A stretch of DNA of 64,000 nt from Roseburia sp. CAG:303 (GCA_000437755.1 FR900122.1:1-64000), one strand, 5' to 3'; positions 17,524 through 26,190 are shown, counted from the first letter of the stretch. Program-made: numbers and translations. Notes: generated from the sequence alone by a model not told the origin.

Positions 17524-18660
17524 TTATTCTGCTGCGGTTTCAGCAGTTGTTTCTTCAGCTGTTGTCTCGGCAGTGTCTGCTGCGGTTGTGCTTTCTGCAG
17601 CTGCCGTCTCGCCTGCTGTTGTTTCTTCATCCGGAACAATTTTTGCACTGTCACAGATAAAGTTCTGTACCTGATAGGACAATACAGAATATTCTAATTC
17701 TTCGCCGTACTCTTCTAACTGTTTCTTAAAGTCATCCACGGATGTAAATCCTGAGATTGCCGCATATTTTGTGGCTTCATCTTCACTGTATTTGATGCCT
17801 TCTTTTTCCGCTACGGCACGCACAAACATCTTTTCTTTCACAATCTCTTTACATTTATCTTCCAGTTCTGAATTGAACTCATCTTCGGTCTTTTCAAGTG
17901 CCTGATAATAAGCATCCATGGTATATCCATAGGATGTGATGGCACTTTCAATCTGTGATTTGTTTCTGTCAACATAGCTCTTCAGTTCATCTGCCGGATA
18001 ACTTTCTACGGTCTGTGCCGCAAGAATATCATCCCAAATCATGTTATTTACCTGGATATAATAAATTTCCTGTTTGATAAATTCCGTAAAGTCTGCTGCG
18101 GTTGTATAACCTGCAAAGGAATAATGCTCGGATACGAAGTCATCATTAAATTCCGGTAAAGATGTTACACTGATGGAATTAATCGTTACGGAATAATGAA
18201 CCGGCTGTCCTGCCAGGTTGCTGTCCGTGTAATCACCCGGATACTGCAGATCCATCTCTACGGTATCACCAACATTCTTTCCTATCAGTCCATTCGTAAA
18301 TCCATCCACGGCAAATCCTTCACTGGTAAGTGCGATGGTCTGCGTCTTTCCTTCTGCGGAATTCTCCACACTCTCACCGTTCATGGTTGCACGATATGTT
18401 ACATTTACTTTATCGCCTTCTGCTGTAGTTCCTTCTTTCACATCATTGGTGGAAGAATACATCTTCAGGATGGAATTAATATATTCGTCAACATCCGCTG
18501 AATCTACCTGTGTAACGGATTCGCCAACGGTGTACCCCTTATATTCTCCTAACTTGATACTTCCTTCTGAACTCTTCGTGTCAGTCTTTCCCTTTCCGCA
18601 TGCCGCCATGGAAAATGCGGTACAGACACAGAGTGCCAAAGCAATAAATCTCTTTTTCAT
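17524..18660 (-). CDS. Trigger-factor-like FKBP peptidyl-prolyl isomerase lipoprotein
   Basis: 378 residues. Lipoprotein signal peptide MKKRFIALAL... with lipobox MAAC (Cys21). An FKBP-type domain follows (about 75-165; GDKVNVTYRATMNGE, and FVDGFTNGLIGKNVGDTV-like core), then a helical trigger-factor C-terminal arm. The last 30 residues are low-complexity Thr/Ala/Glu. It probably folds secreted proteins outside the membrane. The ATG at 18660 is chosen over an upstream frame extension because it starts the signal peptide and has AGAGG upstream. Related lipoproteins are common in Lachnospiraceae. Confidence 0.8.
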   Translation of the reverse strand: MKKRFIALALCVCTAFSMAACGKGKTDTKSSEGSIKLGEYKGYTVGESVTQVDSADVDEYINSILKMYSSTNDVKEGTTAEGDKVNVTYRATMNGESVENSAEGKTQTIALTSEGFAVDGFTNGLIGKNVGDTVEMDLQYPGDYTDSNLAGQPVHYSVTINSISVTSLPEFNDDFVSEHYSFAGYTTAADFTEFIKQEIYYIQVNNMIWDDILAAQTVESYPADELKSYVDRNKSQIESAITSYGYTMDAYYQALEKTEDEFNSELEDKCKEIVKEKMFVRAVAEKEGIKYSEDEATKYAAISGFTSVDDFKKQLEEYGEELEYSVLSYQVQNFICDSAKIVPDEETTAGETAAAESTTAADTAETTAEETTAETAAE

Positions 18661-18843
18661 TTTACTTAACCTCTTTCTTTTCTCAATAAAAACTAATATA
18701 AACTCTTTGAGATTCCCATTCATTTTATCTGATCTGATAATATCCTATAATTTTATACCACAAATTTAAAAAAAATAAAAGAAGAAAGTTCATTTTTCAC
18801 ATAACTTTCACAAAACAGTTCTGACAAAACCCAAAATTGCCTC

Positions 18844-18871
18844 TTGCCATCTTCCCGTGATATGTTATACT
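18844..18871 (+). promoter_or_regulatory. Promoter of the Fur/PerR-family gene
   Basis: TTGCCA (18844-18849), 16-bp spacer, TATACT (18866-18871). The 285-bp gap 18661-18945 otherwise holds only AT-rich sequence, including the divergent start of the foldase gene. Confidence 0.55.
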
Positions 18872-18945
18872 GGATTTAACATGATGATAATTTTACGAAC
18901 GTTTTTGCTCCTGGCATCTTAAATTTATTATCCGGAGGAATTTTT

Positions 18946-19356
18946 ATGGGAACAACAAAATACAGCAGACAACGGGAAGCCATCATTCATTTTCTGAAAT
19001 CCCGCAAGGATCACCCGACCGCCGAGGTGATTTATCAGCATTTAAAAGAAGCGCAGCCGAATCTGAGTCTCGGAACCGTCTACCGCAACCTGACAAAATT
19101 AAGTACAAACGGTTCTATTCTGAAGATAAGCTGTAATGACACTTCCGATCATTTTGACGGGGACACCTCTCCCCACGCACATTTTATCTGCAGCCAGTGC
19201 CACTGCATTACGGATCTCTCCATGCAGTCCGTACATCTCGATGATATCTTAAAGAAGGAAAATAATTTCAACGGGGTTGTTACCGGCAGCCAGCTGCTGT
19301 TTTACGGCATCTCTGCTGTTTTACGGCATCTGCGGGCATTGTCTTGCCGCTGGTGA
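18946..19356 (+). pseudogene. perR: PerR-like Fur-family regulator, C-terminus frameshifted by a 19-bp tandem duplication
   Basis: The first 122 residues are a normal PerR/Fur-family protein: winged helix (SLGTVYRNLTKL recognition region), His-rich metal site, and the first structural-zinc pair CSQC at 82-85. After residue 122 a perfect 19-bp tandem duplication shifts the frame, replacing the expected ICGHC and following residues with an unrelated tail ending RALSCRW. Deleting one copy restores the second CxxC (residues 123-126) and a stop at 19375. Without that pair the zinc site that holds the dimer cannot form, so the protein is probably inactive. Peroxide-response genes, such as the rubrerythrin 143 bp downstream, may be derepressed. 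Confidence 0.85.
19294..19331 (+). repeat. 19-bp tandem duplication inside perR
   Basis: CTGCTGTTTTACGGCATCT occurs twice without interruption, at 19294-19312 and 19313-19331, with no mismatch. As 19 is not a multiple of three it frameshifts the gene; loss of one copy by replication slippage would repair it. Confidence 0.95.
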
Positions 19357-19395
19357 AGCCGGACAGAATAAATGATAAATTTTTTTATTTATCTC

Positions 19396-19449
19396 TTGAC
19401 CTAATCTGAAATTTATGTTATATTAAAACAGTAATCATTATCATTATTG
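19396..19449 (+). promoter_or_regulatory. Rubrerythrin promoter with Fur/PerR-type box
   Basis: TTGACC (19396-19401), 17 bp, TATATT (19419-19424). At the expected transcription start, 19432-19449 reads TAATCATTATCATTATTG, made of repeated ATAATG/ATCATT elements as in Fur- and PerR-boxes. It fits repression by the adjacent PerR-like protein. Confidence 0.6.
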
Positions 19450-19499
19450 TTTATAATACTTATAAATAAAACATTTTAAAAGAAAAGGAGATTAATATT

Positions 19500-20042
19500 A
19501 TGGCAAAGTATGTATGTAAAGTATGTGGTTATGTTCACGAAGGAGATGCTGCACCGGCTGAATGTCCAGTCTGTCATGCACCGGCTGATAAGTTTGAATT
19601 ACAGGGCGAAGAAATGTCCTGGGCTGCAGAGCATCTTGTAGGTGTAGCTGCAGATGTCAGCGAAGATATTAAGGAAGACTTAAGAGCAAACTTCAACGGT
19701 GAATGTTCCGAAGTAGGTATGTATCTTGCGATGGCAAGAGTTGCTTACAGAGAAGGTTATCCGGAAGTAGGCATGTATTATGAAAAAGCTGCTTACGAAG
19801 AAGCTGAGCATGCTGCAAAATTTGCTGAATTATTAGGTGAAGTCGTAACAAACAGCACAAAGAAGAACCTTGAATTAAGAGTAGCTGCTGAAAATGGTGC
19901 TACTGCCGGAAAGACTGACCTTGCTGTAAGAGCAAAACAGGCAAATCTCGACGCAATCCATGACACCGTTCATGAGATGGCAAGGGACGAAGCAAGACAT
20001 GGCAAAGCATTTGAAGGATTATTAAAGAGATATTTCGGTTAA
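19500..20042 (+). CDS. Reverse rubrerythrin (NADH peroxidase type)
   Basis: 180 residues with the rubredoxin domain first: CKVCGY at 6-11 and CPVCHAP near 22-28 bind one iron. A four-helix ferritin-like diiron domain follows, with Glu/His ligands in [26 protein letters not shown] and ARDEARHG. This order defines reverse rubrerythrins, which remove hydrogen peroxide and oxygen in clostridia. Strong ribosome site AAAGGAG before the ATG. Monocistronic, with its own promoter carrying a Fur/PerR-type box and a terminator downstream. Confidence 0.93.
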   Translation: MAKYVCKVCGYVHEGDAAPAECPVCHAPADKFELQGEEMSWAAEHLVGVAADVSEDIKEDLRANFNGECSEVGMYLAMARVAYREGYPEVGMYYEKAAYEEAEHAAKFAELLGEVVTNSTKKNLELRVAAENGATAGKTDLAVRAKQANLDAIHDTVHEMARDEARHGKAFEGLLKRYFG

Positions 20043-20123
20043 TTTAATCTCTTAAAAGCAGGCGGCATTGTACCAAATGTGGCCAGGAAAAATATAGAAC
20101 TATAGCATTTTTAACAAATCTGA

Positions 20124-20152
20124 GGACAGGGAATTTTTTCCTGTCCTTTTTA
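20124..20152 (+). terminator. Rubrerythrin terminator
   Basis: GGACAGGGAA pairs with TTCCTGTCC (one bulge), followed by TTTTTA. Confidence 0.85.
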
Positions 20153-20153
20153 C

Positions 20154-20327
20154 TTGATCTTTTTTCCATTTATGTTATAATACTTAATTGTCGGCAGAAG
20201 CCGCAGAACATAAAAAAGCAACAAAATATGTACATAAATCTTTGGTATAATTGGAAACGACACATGCGTGCAGCTGATAACGAACAACACACATGTGTTT
20301 TTTGTACCCGTTTTTAAGGAGGAACTT
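20154..20327 (+). promoter_or_regulatory. Promoter and about 140-nt leader of the DUF2798 gene
   Basis: TTGATC (20154-20159), 16 bp, TATAAT (20176-20181). The leader holds a small CGGC-AGAA-GCCG hairpin near its start, and ACACATG pairing with CATGTGT just before a T-run (about 20262-20302), which resembles a terminator ahead of the AAGGAGG ribosome site. A second TATAAT lies at 20246-20251. An attenuator is possible but no known riboswitch class is recognised. Confidence 0.4.
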
Positions 20328-20807
20328 ATGCCAAAGAACAAATTACAAAGTATTATTTTTACCATTCTCATGGCTTTCGTTATGGTCTATGGAATGATTT
20401 GCTACAACATCAGCCTGGATATGGGCGGTATGAAGAACGAAATCTTTCTTCTCGCTTTTCATGAGATTATCATTATGCTTCCGGTTGCTTTTATCCTGGA
20501 ATTTTTCGTGGTTGAAAAGTTATCGACAGCAATGGCTTTCCATATCGTAACACCGAACGATCGTCCATTTGTAATTACACTCGCCATCTCATGCATGATC
20601 GTCTTATGTATGTGTCCAACCATGAGCCTGGTCGCAACCGTTTTATTTAAACAGCCTGGAAAAGAGCTGGTCGCAGCATGGTTCCAGACCACTGTTTTAA
20701 ACTTCCCAATGGCACTTTTATGGCAGATCTTCTTCGCCGGTCCGGTCGTAAGATTCATCTTCGGGAAATTATTCCCGGAAAAAGCGCCCGCAGGCGAAGC
20801 TGCTTAG
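20328..20807 (+). CDS. DUF2798 membrane protein
   Basis: 159 residues with four hydrophobic helices arranged as two similar halves, each typical of DUF2798; the pairs ...AFVMVYGMICYN and ...CPTMSLVATVLF mark them. Ends in a short Ala/Lys tail. The ATG at 20328 has AAGGAGG seven bases upstream; a longer frame exists but lacks a ribosome site. Function of the family is unknown. Followed by a strong terminator, so monocistronic. Confidence 0.75.
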   Translation: MPKNKLQSIIFTILMAFVMVYGMICYNISLDMGGMKNEIFLLAFHEIIIMLPVAFILEFFVVEKLSTAMAFHIVTPNDRPFVITLAISCMIVLCMCPTMSLVATVLFKQPGKELVAAWFQTTVLNFPMALLWQIFFAGPVVRFIFGKLFPEKAPAGEAA

Positions 20808-20825
20808 ATTATAAAACTTTAACTT

Positions 20826-20858
20826 AAGGCAATGACAGATGTCATTGCCTTATTTGTG
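20826..20858 (+). terminator. Terminator of the DUF2798 gene
   Basis: Perfect 12-bp stem AAGGCAATGACA / TGTCATTGCCTT around a 2-base centre (20826-20851), then ATTTGTGT. Confidence 0.75.
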
Positions 20859-20925
20859 TCATCATTTTATTTCTCCGGACATATAGTAGAATAATCCAAA
20901 TGGCTTGTTTTTTACGGAGGTGTAC

Positions 20926-21864
20926 ATGCACAGACATATTTATCGGAAAAAAATCTTTTCTGCCCTGCTTATTCTCTTGTTCTGTTTCGGTTTTCCAACT
21001 GTGATTACTCTCGTTTTTGGCAGTAAATCAGGCTTCCGGCCGGAAACTTCTTTTGTCTCTTCGGGCCGTTCCATTGTTCTGACCACGGAAAATACGAAGG
21101 AAACCTATGATATGGAAGAATTTCTTCCCTGCCTGTTAATGGGGCAGGCTTCTATTGACGATAATGAAGCATTTCTTGAAGCATTTGCCATCGTATTGCG
21201 AACTTATGTCTGTCAACGGCTTTCCGGCCAGTCATCCATCGAATTTTCCAACCTTGGCCTTCCTTATCTTTCGTATTCCGATATGCAGTCAGACTGGGGC
21301 GGAGATTTTCAGGCCAATCTTAATAAATTAAGAAAAATCGTAAAAAATACTTCAATGCTTGTCCTGAGTTCTGACGGTACACTTCTCGATCCGCCGTATC
21401 ACCCGGTCAGCAGCGGAACTACCAGACAGGGAAGTGAATCCTATATGCAGCCTGTCGAATGTCAGTTTGATTATGAATCTCCGGATTATCTCCAGACTTC
21501 GGTATTCAGCACAGATTCCTTTTTGAACACATTTACTGCTGCATCCCCTGACCTTGCCATTTCTTCCGACAATCCACTCTCTTCCATACAGATCCTTTCC
21601 CGCGATAATGCAGGTTATGTCACTTCACTCCAGATAAATGGAACTGACCTGGATGTTTCCGATTTTATGAATATTTTTCATCTTTCTTCTGCCTGTTTTG
21701 AACTGGACGAATACAACGGCGGCATTCGTATTATTACAAAAGGAGTCGGCTGTGGATATGGCATGAGCCTTTTCCAGGCTGAAAAAATGGCAGAAAAAGG
21801 TAAAAATTATACCGATATTCTTCAATATTTTTATACAGATGCCATGATTTCTGCAATACAGTAA
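20926..21864 (+). CDS. spoIID: SpoIID-like sporulation protein, active-site residues altered
   Basis: 312 residues: one N-terminal membrane helix (about 12-35), then a SpoIID/LytB domain. In active SpoIID a lytic-transglycosylase Glu stands in an AEMP-type motif after the conserved Leu-rich strand. Here the matching stretch is FLPCLLMGQAS, with Gln in that place, followed by the conserved ALRTY-like IVLRTYV. The C-terminal GHGxGMSQ motif reads GCGYGMSL, losing the His. The start at 20926 has GGAGGTG upstream. Spacing to the SpoIIQ-like gene is 142 bp, the usual clostridial order. Catalysis is doubtful; a structural engulfment role is possible. A divergent paralogue of SpoIID cannot be excluded. 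Confidence 0.75.
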   Translation: MHRHIYRKKIFSALLILLFCFGFPTVITLVFGSKSGFRPETSFVSSGRSIVLTTENTKETYDMEEFLPCLLMGQASIDDNEAFLEAFAIVLRTYVCQRLSGQSSIEFSNLGLPYLSYSDMQSDWGGDFQANLNKLRKIVKNTSMLVLSSDGTLLDPPYHPVSSGTTRQGSESYMQPVECQFDYESPDYLQTSVFSTDSFLNTFTAASPDLAISSDNPLSSIQILSRDNAGYVTSLQINGTDLDVSDFMNIFHLSSACFELDEYNGGIRIITKGVGCGYGMSLFQAEKMAEKGKNYTDILQYFYTDAMISAIQ

Positions 21865-22006
21865 TTTTAACTGTTATTTTATCCAAAATCTCCTGTTAGA
21901 TTCTGTTTTTGGGAAATCTGTATTTTTTAGAATATTATTTTTCCAAAAGGAAATACTTCTAATACATACTTATTTTCTATCATCTTAATCTTAACAGGAG
22001 GTAATC

Positions 22007-22813
22007 ATGTATACAAATAAACGATTTTTCAAGGACAAAAGTATCATCGCTTTATCCATTGTAAGTGTAATGGCACTTTCCGGACTTGCTGCAAGCATCA
22101 TGCTTTCTAATAATGATAATAATGATTCCGGTATTTCCCAGATTGCAGAGCTGGACGAAACCAGCACAAAACTTCAGAATGCCGCTGCAAATGTTATGAA
22201 AGAAACAACCACTTCTTCTGACAATGCAGCAGAAAGCACCGAAAGCAGCACTGAAAAGCCTTCCGGACTGACTTCTTCCGCAACAAAGAGCAACAGTACT
22301 TCTGCCACTGTTCCCACCACGGAACAGACTACTGTGGCAAAAGAAGAGGATGCTTCTGTCAATGCACCTGCCTCCGCATTTTCTTTTACAGCAAACAGCG
22401 TCCTTGTCTGGCCCGTGGAAACAAATGATATTATCATTGATTTCAGCATGGATTCCACCACTTATTTTGCAACCCTCGATATGTATAAAACAAGCGATGC
22501 CGTATGTATCCGCAGCAATATCGGTTCTCCGGTTTATGCCGCTGCCGATGGTATCGTAACTGCCAACAGCTATAATGAGGAAACCGGTCGTTTCATCTCT
22601 ATGGATATCGGTGATAATTATGAACTGACTTACGGACAGCTGAAAGATATCCAGGTGGAAGAAGGAAGTATAGTGTCAGTCGGCGATTTGATCGGATATA
22701 TCTCAGAACCTACCAAATATTACAGTGTGGAAGGTGCTAACCTGTATCTGAAAATGACTTGCAACGCAGAACCTGCCGATCCGCTTGATTATCTGAATTT
22801 TGATGAAAATTAA
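22007..22813 (+). CDS. spoIIQ: SpoIIQ-like LytM-domain protein without zinc ligands
   Basis: 268 residues: membrane anchor (about 14-34), a Ser/Thr/Glu-rich stalk (about 50-125), and a C-terminal LytM/M23 fold (VWPVETNDI..., GSPVYAAADGIVT...). The M23 metal motif is absent: where active enzymes have HGN...YAHL and HLHF, this one reads GDNYELTYGQL and ANLYLK. It therefore resembles B. subtilis SpoIIQ, a scaffold in the forespore membrane that pairs with mother-cell SpoIIIAH. AGGAGG precedes the ATG. It follows the SpoIID-like gene. Confidence 0.8.
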   Translation: MYTNKRFFKDKSIIALSIVSVMALSGLAASIMLSNNDNNDSGISQIAELDETSTKLQNAAANVMKETTTSSDNAAESTESSTEKPSGLTSSATKSNSTSATVPTTEQTTVAKEEDASVNAPASAFSFTANSVLVWPVETNDIIIDFSMDSTTYFATLDMYKTSDAVCIRSNIGSPVYAAADGIVTANSYNEETGRFISMDIGDNYELTYGQLKDIQVEEGSIVSVGDLIGYISEPTKYYSVEGANLYLKMTCNAEPADPLDYLNFDEN

Positions 22814-22973
22814 CGCACCTTCCGCAAAACCACGCATATATTATAATACAACGATAAGTCAACAGGTCTTTTCCCACATTTTATCAGATGATCGATACCC
22901 GTTTCCCTCCAATAACGTACCTGATTACCTGTTGCTTCATCATAGGGAATACCTTCCCTGCTTATAGAAAAAG

Positions 22974-23013
22974 TGGCACAAAGCAGGCAGCCTTCACTGC
23001 CCGTTTTGTGCCA
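22974..23013 (-). terminator. Terminator of the chemoreceptor gene
   Basis: On the minus strand GGCACAAAAC...GTTTTGTGCC-type stem with inner GGGCAG/CTGCC pairing, followed by CTTTTTC (22966-22972). The rest of 22814-22965 shows no gene or motif. Confidence 0.8.
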
Positions 23014-23024
23014 TTATCTTATGT

Positions 23025-24476
23025 TTATTTAACAAGTCCTTCTTTTACTGCCTTCTCATAATTTGCCTGTGCTTCTCTTATGAATTCTTCATCATGCATC
23101 TTTTCCGGTGGAATATAAGCTTTTCCGGGCTCTCTCTTACGAAGATTGAACTTACTCATAGCTTCTCTCAGTTCATCCGCACTCTTCGTCAGCATATCGC
23201 TGGATGCCGCTGTTTCTTCGCTCGCTGCGGCATTTCCATCCACAGCTTCTGCGATCTCACGGATATCCTTCTCAATAACATCAAGCTGGCTGCTCTGTTC
23301 CTTACCTGCCTGGTTGATTTCCTCTGTTACTCGATAGATATCATCCATGCTGTCCACAATCTTGTCAAAGGTAAGCGATGTCTGCTTCGATATCTCATTT
23401 CCTCTTGCAGCTTTGGAAATCGTATCTTCAATCAGGGCGCGGCTCTGTACCGCTGCATCTGCACTCTGTGCCGCAAGTGCTCCTACTTCTCCTGCAACAA
23501 CAGCAAATCCTTTTCCGGCTTCTCCTGCCCTGGCAGCTTCAATCGATGCATTCAGTGCAAGCAGGTTTGTCTGGTCCGCAATTTCCTCAATCGTCTGGAT
23601 AACAGTGGATATCTTTCTGGATGCCTCTGTGATATCGGTCATGGATGACAGAAGTTCTTCCATCTTTTCCTTACTTTCTGCCACTTCATGCTTAATCTCT
23701 GCTGAGATCTCCTGTGAATGGGACAGACGTGAAGTATTCTCTCTTAATAAATTACCTGTATTTTCTACAGCCACCTTAAAATCTGAAATCGTATGCGCCT
23801 GTGCCGTACAACTCTCTGCCAATGCTCCGCTTGCCTCTGCAATATCGGTCGCACCTTCGGCAACTTCATTTGCAATCTGTGTGATCTCATTAAACATAAG
23901 GTCATTTGTCTGCACCATCTTATACAGACTCTTTGCAAGGCTGTCCTGTGAAGATCTGATATTAACAAAGGCTGTCATATCACCTTCGGCAACTCTCTGT
24001 ACAACATGGACATTCTCCTGGATACTTGCCGCCATCTTCTTAAATGCATCTACCATCTCATTGGTTTCCACCAGATCGGACTGTTCCTCGTCAAACTCAA
24101 GCTGAGCCGAACCAAGTGCCAGTGCGGAAGCCCAGTTTACAACTACTGAAACCGGATGTGCTATCTTATCTGCAAGCTTCTCCGCCGATTTGCGTATAAA
24201 TACCCATACAACTGCTGCCAGAATCAGATTCGTAAACATGGCCGTCACTACTCTGGTTTCTAACAGTTTAAAATAATGTGTTACATCGGATGACAATGCG
24301 GCTGATGCCATTCCATCCAGAACAGCCTTTAATTCGTTCATATAGTGGTAAATCAGATACAGATTAATCGCGTTGCATATAATCATCACTCCTACAATCA
24401 GCATGATTACCATATTGCTCCGTCTGATACTCGTCCGTATCGTCATCGGTTGTCCCTTCTCTGCTTTTTCTCTCAT
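23025..24476 (-). CDS. Methyl-accepting chemotaxis protein with minimal extracellular loop
   Basis: 483 residues. Two membrane helices (about 22-43 and 78-97) are separated by only about 35 residues, too short for a Cache or four-helix ligand domain. A HAMP-like region and a long methyl-accepting coiled coil follow; the hairpin tip is intact ([20 protein letters not shown]). A short cytoplasmic tail ends the protein. The ATG at 24476 has GGAG seven bases upstream, better placed than the ATG six bases earlier. It may sense membrane state or an internal cue. Located next to flagellin, so part of the motility region. Confidence 0.88.
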   Translation of the reverse strand: MREKAEKGQPMTIRTSIRRSNMVIMLIVGVMIICNAINLYLIYHYMNELKAVLDGMASAALSSDVTHYFKLLETRVVTAMFTNLILAAVVWVFIRKSAEKLADKIAHPVSVVVNWASALALGSAQLEFDEEQSDLVETNEMVDAFKKMAASIQENVHVVQRVAEGDMTAFVNIRSSQDSLAKSLYKMVQTNDLMFNEITQIANEVAEGATDIAEASGALAESCTAQAHTISDFKVAVENTGNLLRENTSRLSHSQEISAEIKHEVAESKEKMEELLSSMTDITEASRKISTVIQTIEEIADQTNLLALNASIEAARAGEAGKGFAVVAGEVGALAAQSADAAVQSRALIEDTISKAARGNEISKQTSLTFDKIVDSMDDIYRVTEEINQAGKEQSSQLDVIEKDIREIAEAVDGNAAASEETAASSDMLTKSADELREAMSKFNLRKREPGKAYIPPEKMHDEEFIREAQANYEKAVKEGLVK

Positions 24477-24520
24477 ATTCATTCTCCAACATTTCCTTTC
24501 TTAATTATCATCATAAGCAT

Positions 24521-24549
24521 ATTATATACCTTATTAACGATTTTTGCAA
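24521..24549 (-). promoter_or_regulatory. Sigma-A-type promoter of the chemoreceptor gene
   Basis: Minus strand TTGCAA (24544-24549), 17 bp, TATAAT (24521-24526). Confidence 0.65.
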
Positions 24550-24607
24550 TTTTAAATTTATGATTAGCAAATTATGAAGGATTTTGTTGTAGAAAATATC
24601 TAAAGTG

Positions 24608-24637
24608 GGAAAAAGGGCAGCGTTTCAACCGCTGCCC
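24608..24637 (-). terminator. Flagellin terminator
   Basis: GGGCAGCG (24615-24622) pairs with CGCTGCCC (24630-24637); the minus-strand transcript then runs into a T-run. Confidence 0.9.
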
Positions 24638-24668
24638 TCTGCTGTTCAAATATTGATTGTATTTTCCC

Positions 24669-26057
24669 TTACTGAAGTAATGACAGTACACCCTGATTTG
24701 ACTGATTTGCCTGTGCGAGCATAGACTGTCCAGCCTGTGCAAGAATATTGTTCTTGCTGTATTCAACCATTGTTTCTGCCATGTCAGTATCACGAATACG
24801 GGATTCTGCTGATGTAGTATTTTCAACTACATTATCAAGATTTGCAATGGTATGCTCTAATCTGTTCTGTACTGCACCAAGAGCAGAACGCTGTTCTGAA
24901 ACCTTCTGTACTGCATCTGCTATTGCATCTACTGCATAAGTAGCACCAAGACCTGTTTCATCTGCTACATTTAATCCCTTGATTCCAAGATTTTTCGCAC
25001 TCATGGTTTCAATTTCAACCGTGATCTTATTTGTCATATCGGCATCAGATCCAACATGCAGATTAAAGGATAATTTATCTGCTACTGTTGCATAACCTTT
25101 TGTAATAGTAAATGTTACACCATTTGTTGCATCATAAGCTCCACCTTTTGCTACTGTTGCCGCATGATCAACTGTTCCGATGTTATTTGCCGCTGTAAGC
25201 TCAGTCGTCATCAGTTCGACTGCTTTTGCTGCTGTTATAACAGAAGAATCATTATCATCTATTCCATCGGTGTTAGCATCCGTTAAAACTGTAGCTGATT
25301 TTCCACCAACTTCGACGGTTGCACCTGCAACAATTAACTTTTCCATCTCTGTCTTATCCAGCTTATTTGCATTCTGATCCAGATCTGCAGTATCTACTAA
25401 TGTATATTCCACACCATTAACTTTTGCCTTAACCGATCCATCATATGTTGTACCAAGCATTTTCTTGGCTTCTGCATCAGTTGCACCTATTGTATACTCT
25501 TTTCCACCAATTGTCACAGACTTTCCTGCATCCAAATCTCCACCTTTTACAGTAAATGTGGCCGATGTTGAATTGTCTGTTAATGTACCTTTTAATCCTG
25601 CATCATGACCTTCCATGTATACATTCTTTGTTTTTGCATTATCGCCTTTGAGCAGATAACTTTCATTAAATTTGGTTGTTTCCGCTACTCTGTCGATTTC
25701 TGTTGTCAGCTGTGAAATTTCATCCTGAATTGCCTGACGATCAGTGGATGAATTCGTTCCATTTGATGCCTGGACTGCCAGTTCATTCATTCTCTGAAGC
25801 ATGGAATGTACTTCTGTCAAAGCACCTTCTGCTGTCTGCACTGCTGATACACCATCTTCCGCATTAGAAGAAGCCTTATCCAGTCCACGAATCTGCTTTC
25901 TCATCTTTTCAGAAATGGAAAGACCTGCTGCGTCATCTGCGGCTCTGTTAATCTTATATCCGGATGACAACTTTTCTGTTGCCTTAGACTGTGCATTTGT
26001 TGTGATTCCTAACATTCTGTTTGCGTTCATCGCAGTTAAATTGTGCTGTACTACCAT
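24669..26057 (-). CDS. fliC: Flagellin
   Basis: 462-residue filament subunit. Both conserved ends are present: N-terminal D0/D1 (VVQHNLTAMNANRMLG..., KLSSGYKINRAADDAAGL) and C-terminal D1/D0 (ESRIRDTDMAETMVEYSK..., ending in GVLSLLQ). The variable surface part spans about residues 150-390. AAGGAGG precedes the ATG and itself forms part of a CsrA-type site. No sigma-28 promoter was found in the 133 bp between csrA and this gene, so transcription probably comes through csrA from the invertible segment. A strong terminator follows. Confidence 0.95.
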   Translation of the reverse strand: MVVQHNLTAMNANRMLGITTNAQSKATEKLSSGYKINRAADDAAGLSISEKMRKQIRGLDKASSNAEDGVSAVQTAEGALTEVHSMLQRMNELAVQASNGTNSSTDRQAIQDEISQLTTEIDRVAETTKFNESYLLKGDNAKTKNVYMEGHDAGLKGTLTDNSTSATFTVKGGDLDAGKSVTIGGKEYTIGATDAEAKKMLGTTYDGSVKAKVNGVEYTLVDTADLDQNANKLDKTEMEKLIVAGATVEVGGKSATVLTDANTDGIDDNDSSVITAAKAVELMTTELTAANNIGTVDHAATVAKGGAYDATNGVTFTITKGYATVADKLSFNLHVGSDADMTNKITVEIETMSAKNLGIKGLNVADETGLGATYAVDAIADAVQKVSEQRSALGAVQNRLEHTIANLDNVVENTTSAESRIRDTDMAETMVEYSKNNILAQAGQSMLAQANQSNQGVLSLLQ

Positions 26058-26066
26058 AATAATTTA

Positions 26067-26100
26067 CCTCCTTGTGATAAATCTGTAACTCCGTTTACAG
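26067..26100 (-). promoter_or_regulatory. Candidate CsrA-binding leader of flagellin
   Basis: In the minus-strand mRNA CUGUAA and UUACAG (26083-26100) form a hairpin whose six-base loop is ACGGAG, exposing GGA. Twelve bases further on, the Shine-Dalgarno AAGGAGG (26067-26073) supplies the second GGA. Two GGA sites, one in a hairpin loop and one on the ribosome site, is how CsrA represses hag in B. subtilis. The csrA gene is next door. Confidence 0.7.
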
Positions 26101-26190
26101 ATCAATAAATATATATAAACTAATCTGTTTTTTCTGTTTTAACAGAGGGCCTCTTCCTGTATCTTCCATCCAAAACAAACCAGTTAATAC

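Noticed and set aside
17524..17640. Thr/Ala/Glu-coding repeat as a CRISPR or minisatellite
   Set aside because: It is the degenerate low-complexity C-terminal tail of the foldase lipoprotein, without fixed unit length or spacers.
23347..24105. 252-codon plus-strand frame opposite the chemoreceptor
   Set aside because: Ala/Ser-rich shadow of the coiled coil encoded on the other strand.
26058..26190. Own sigma-28 promoter for flagellin
   Set aside because: No CGATA-type -10 is present on the minus strand; TA-rich stretches near 26105-26125 have no matching -35.
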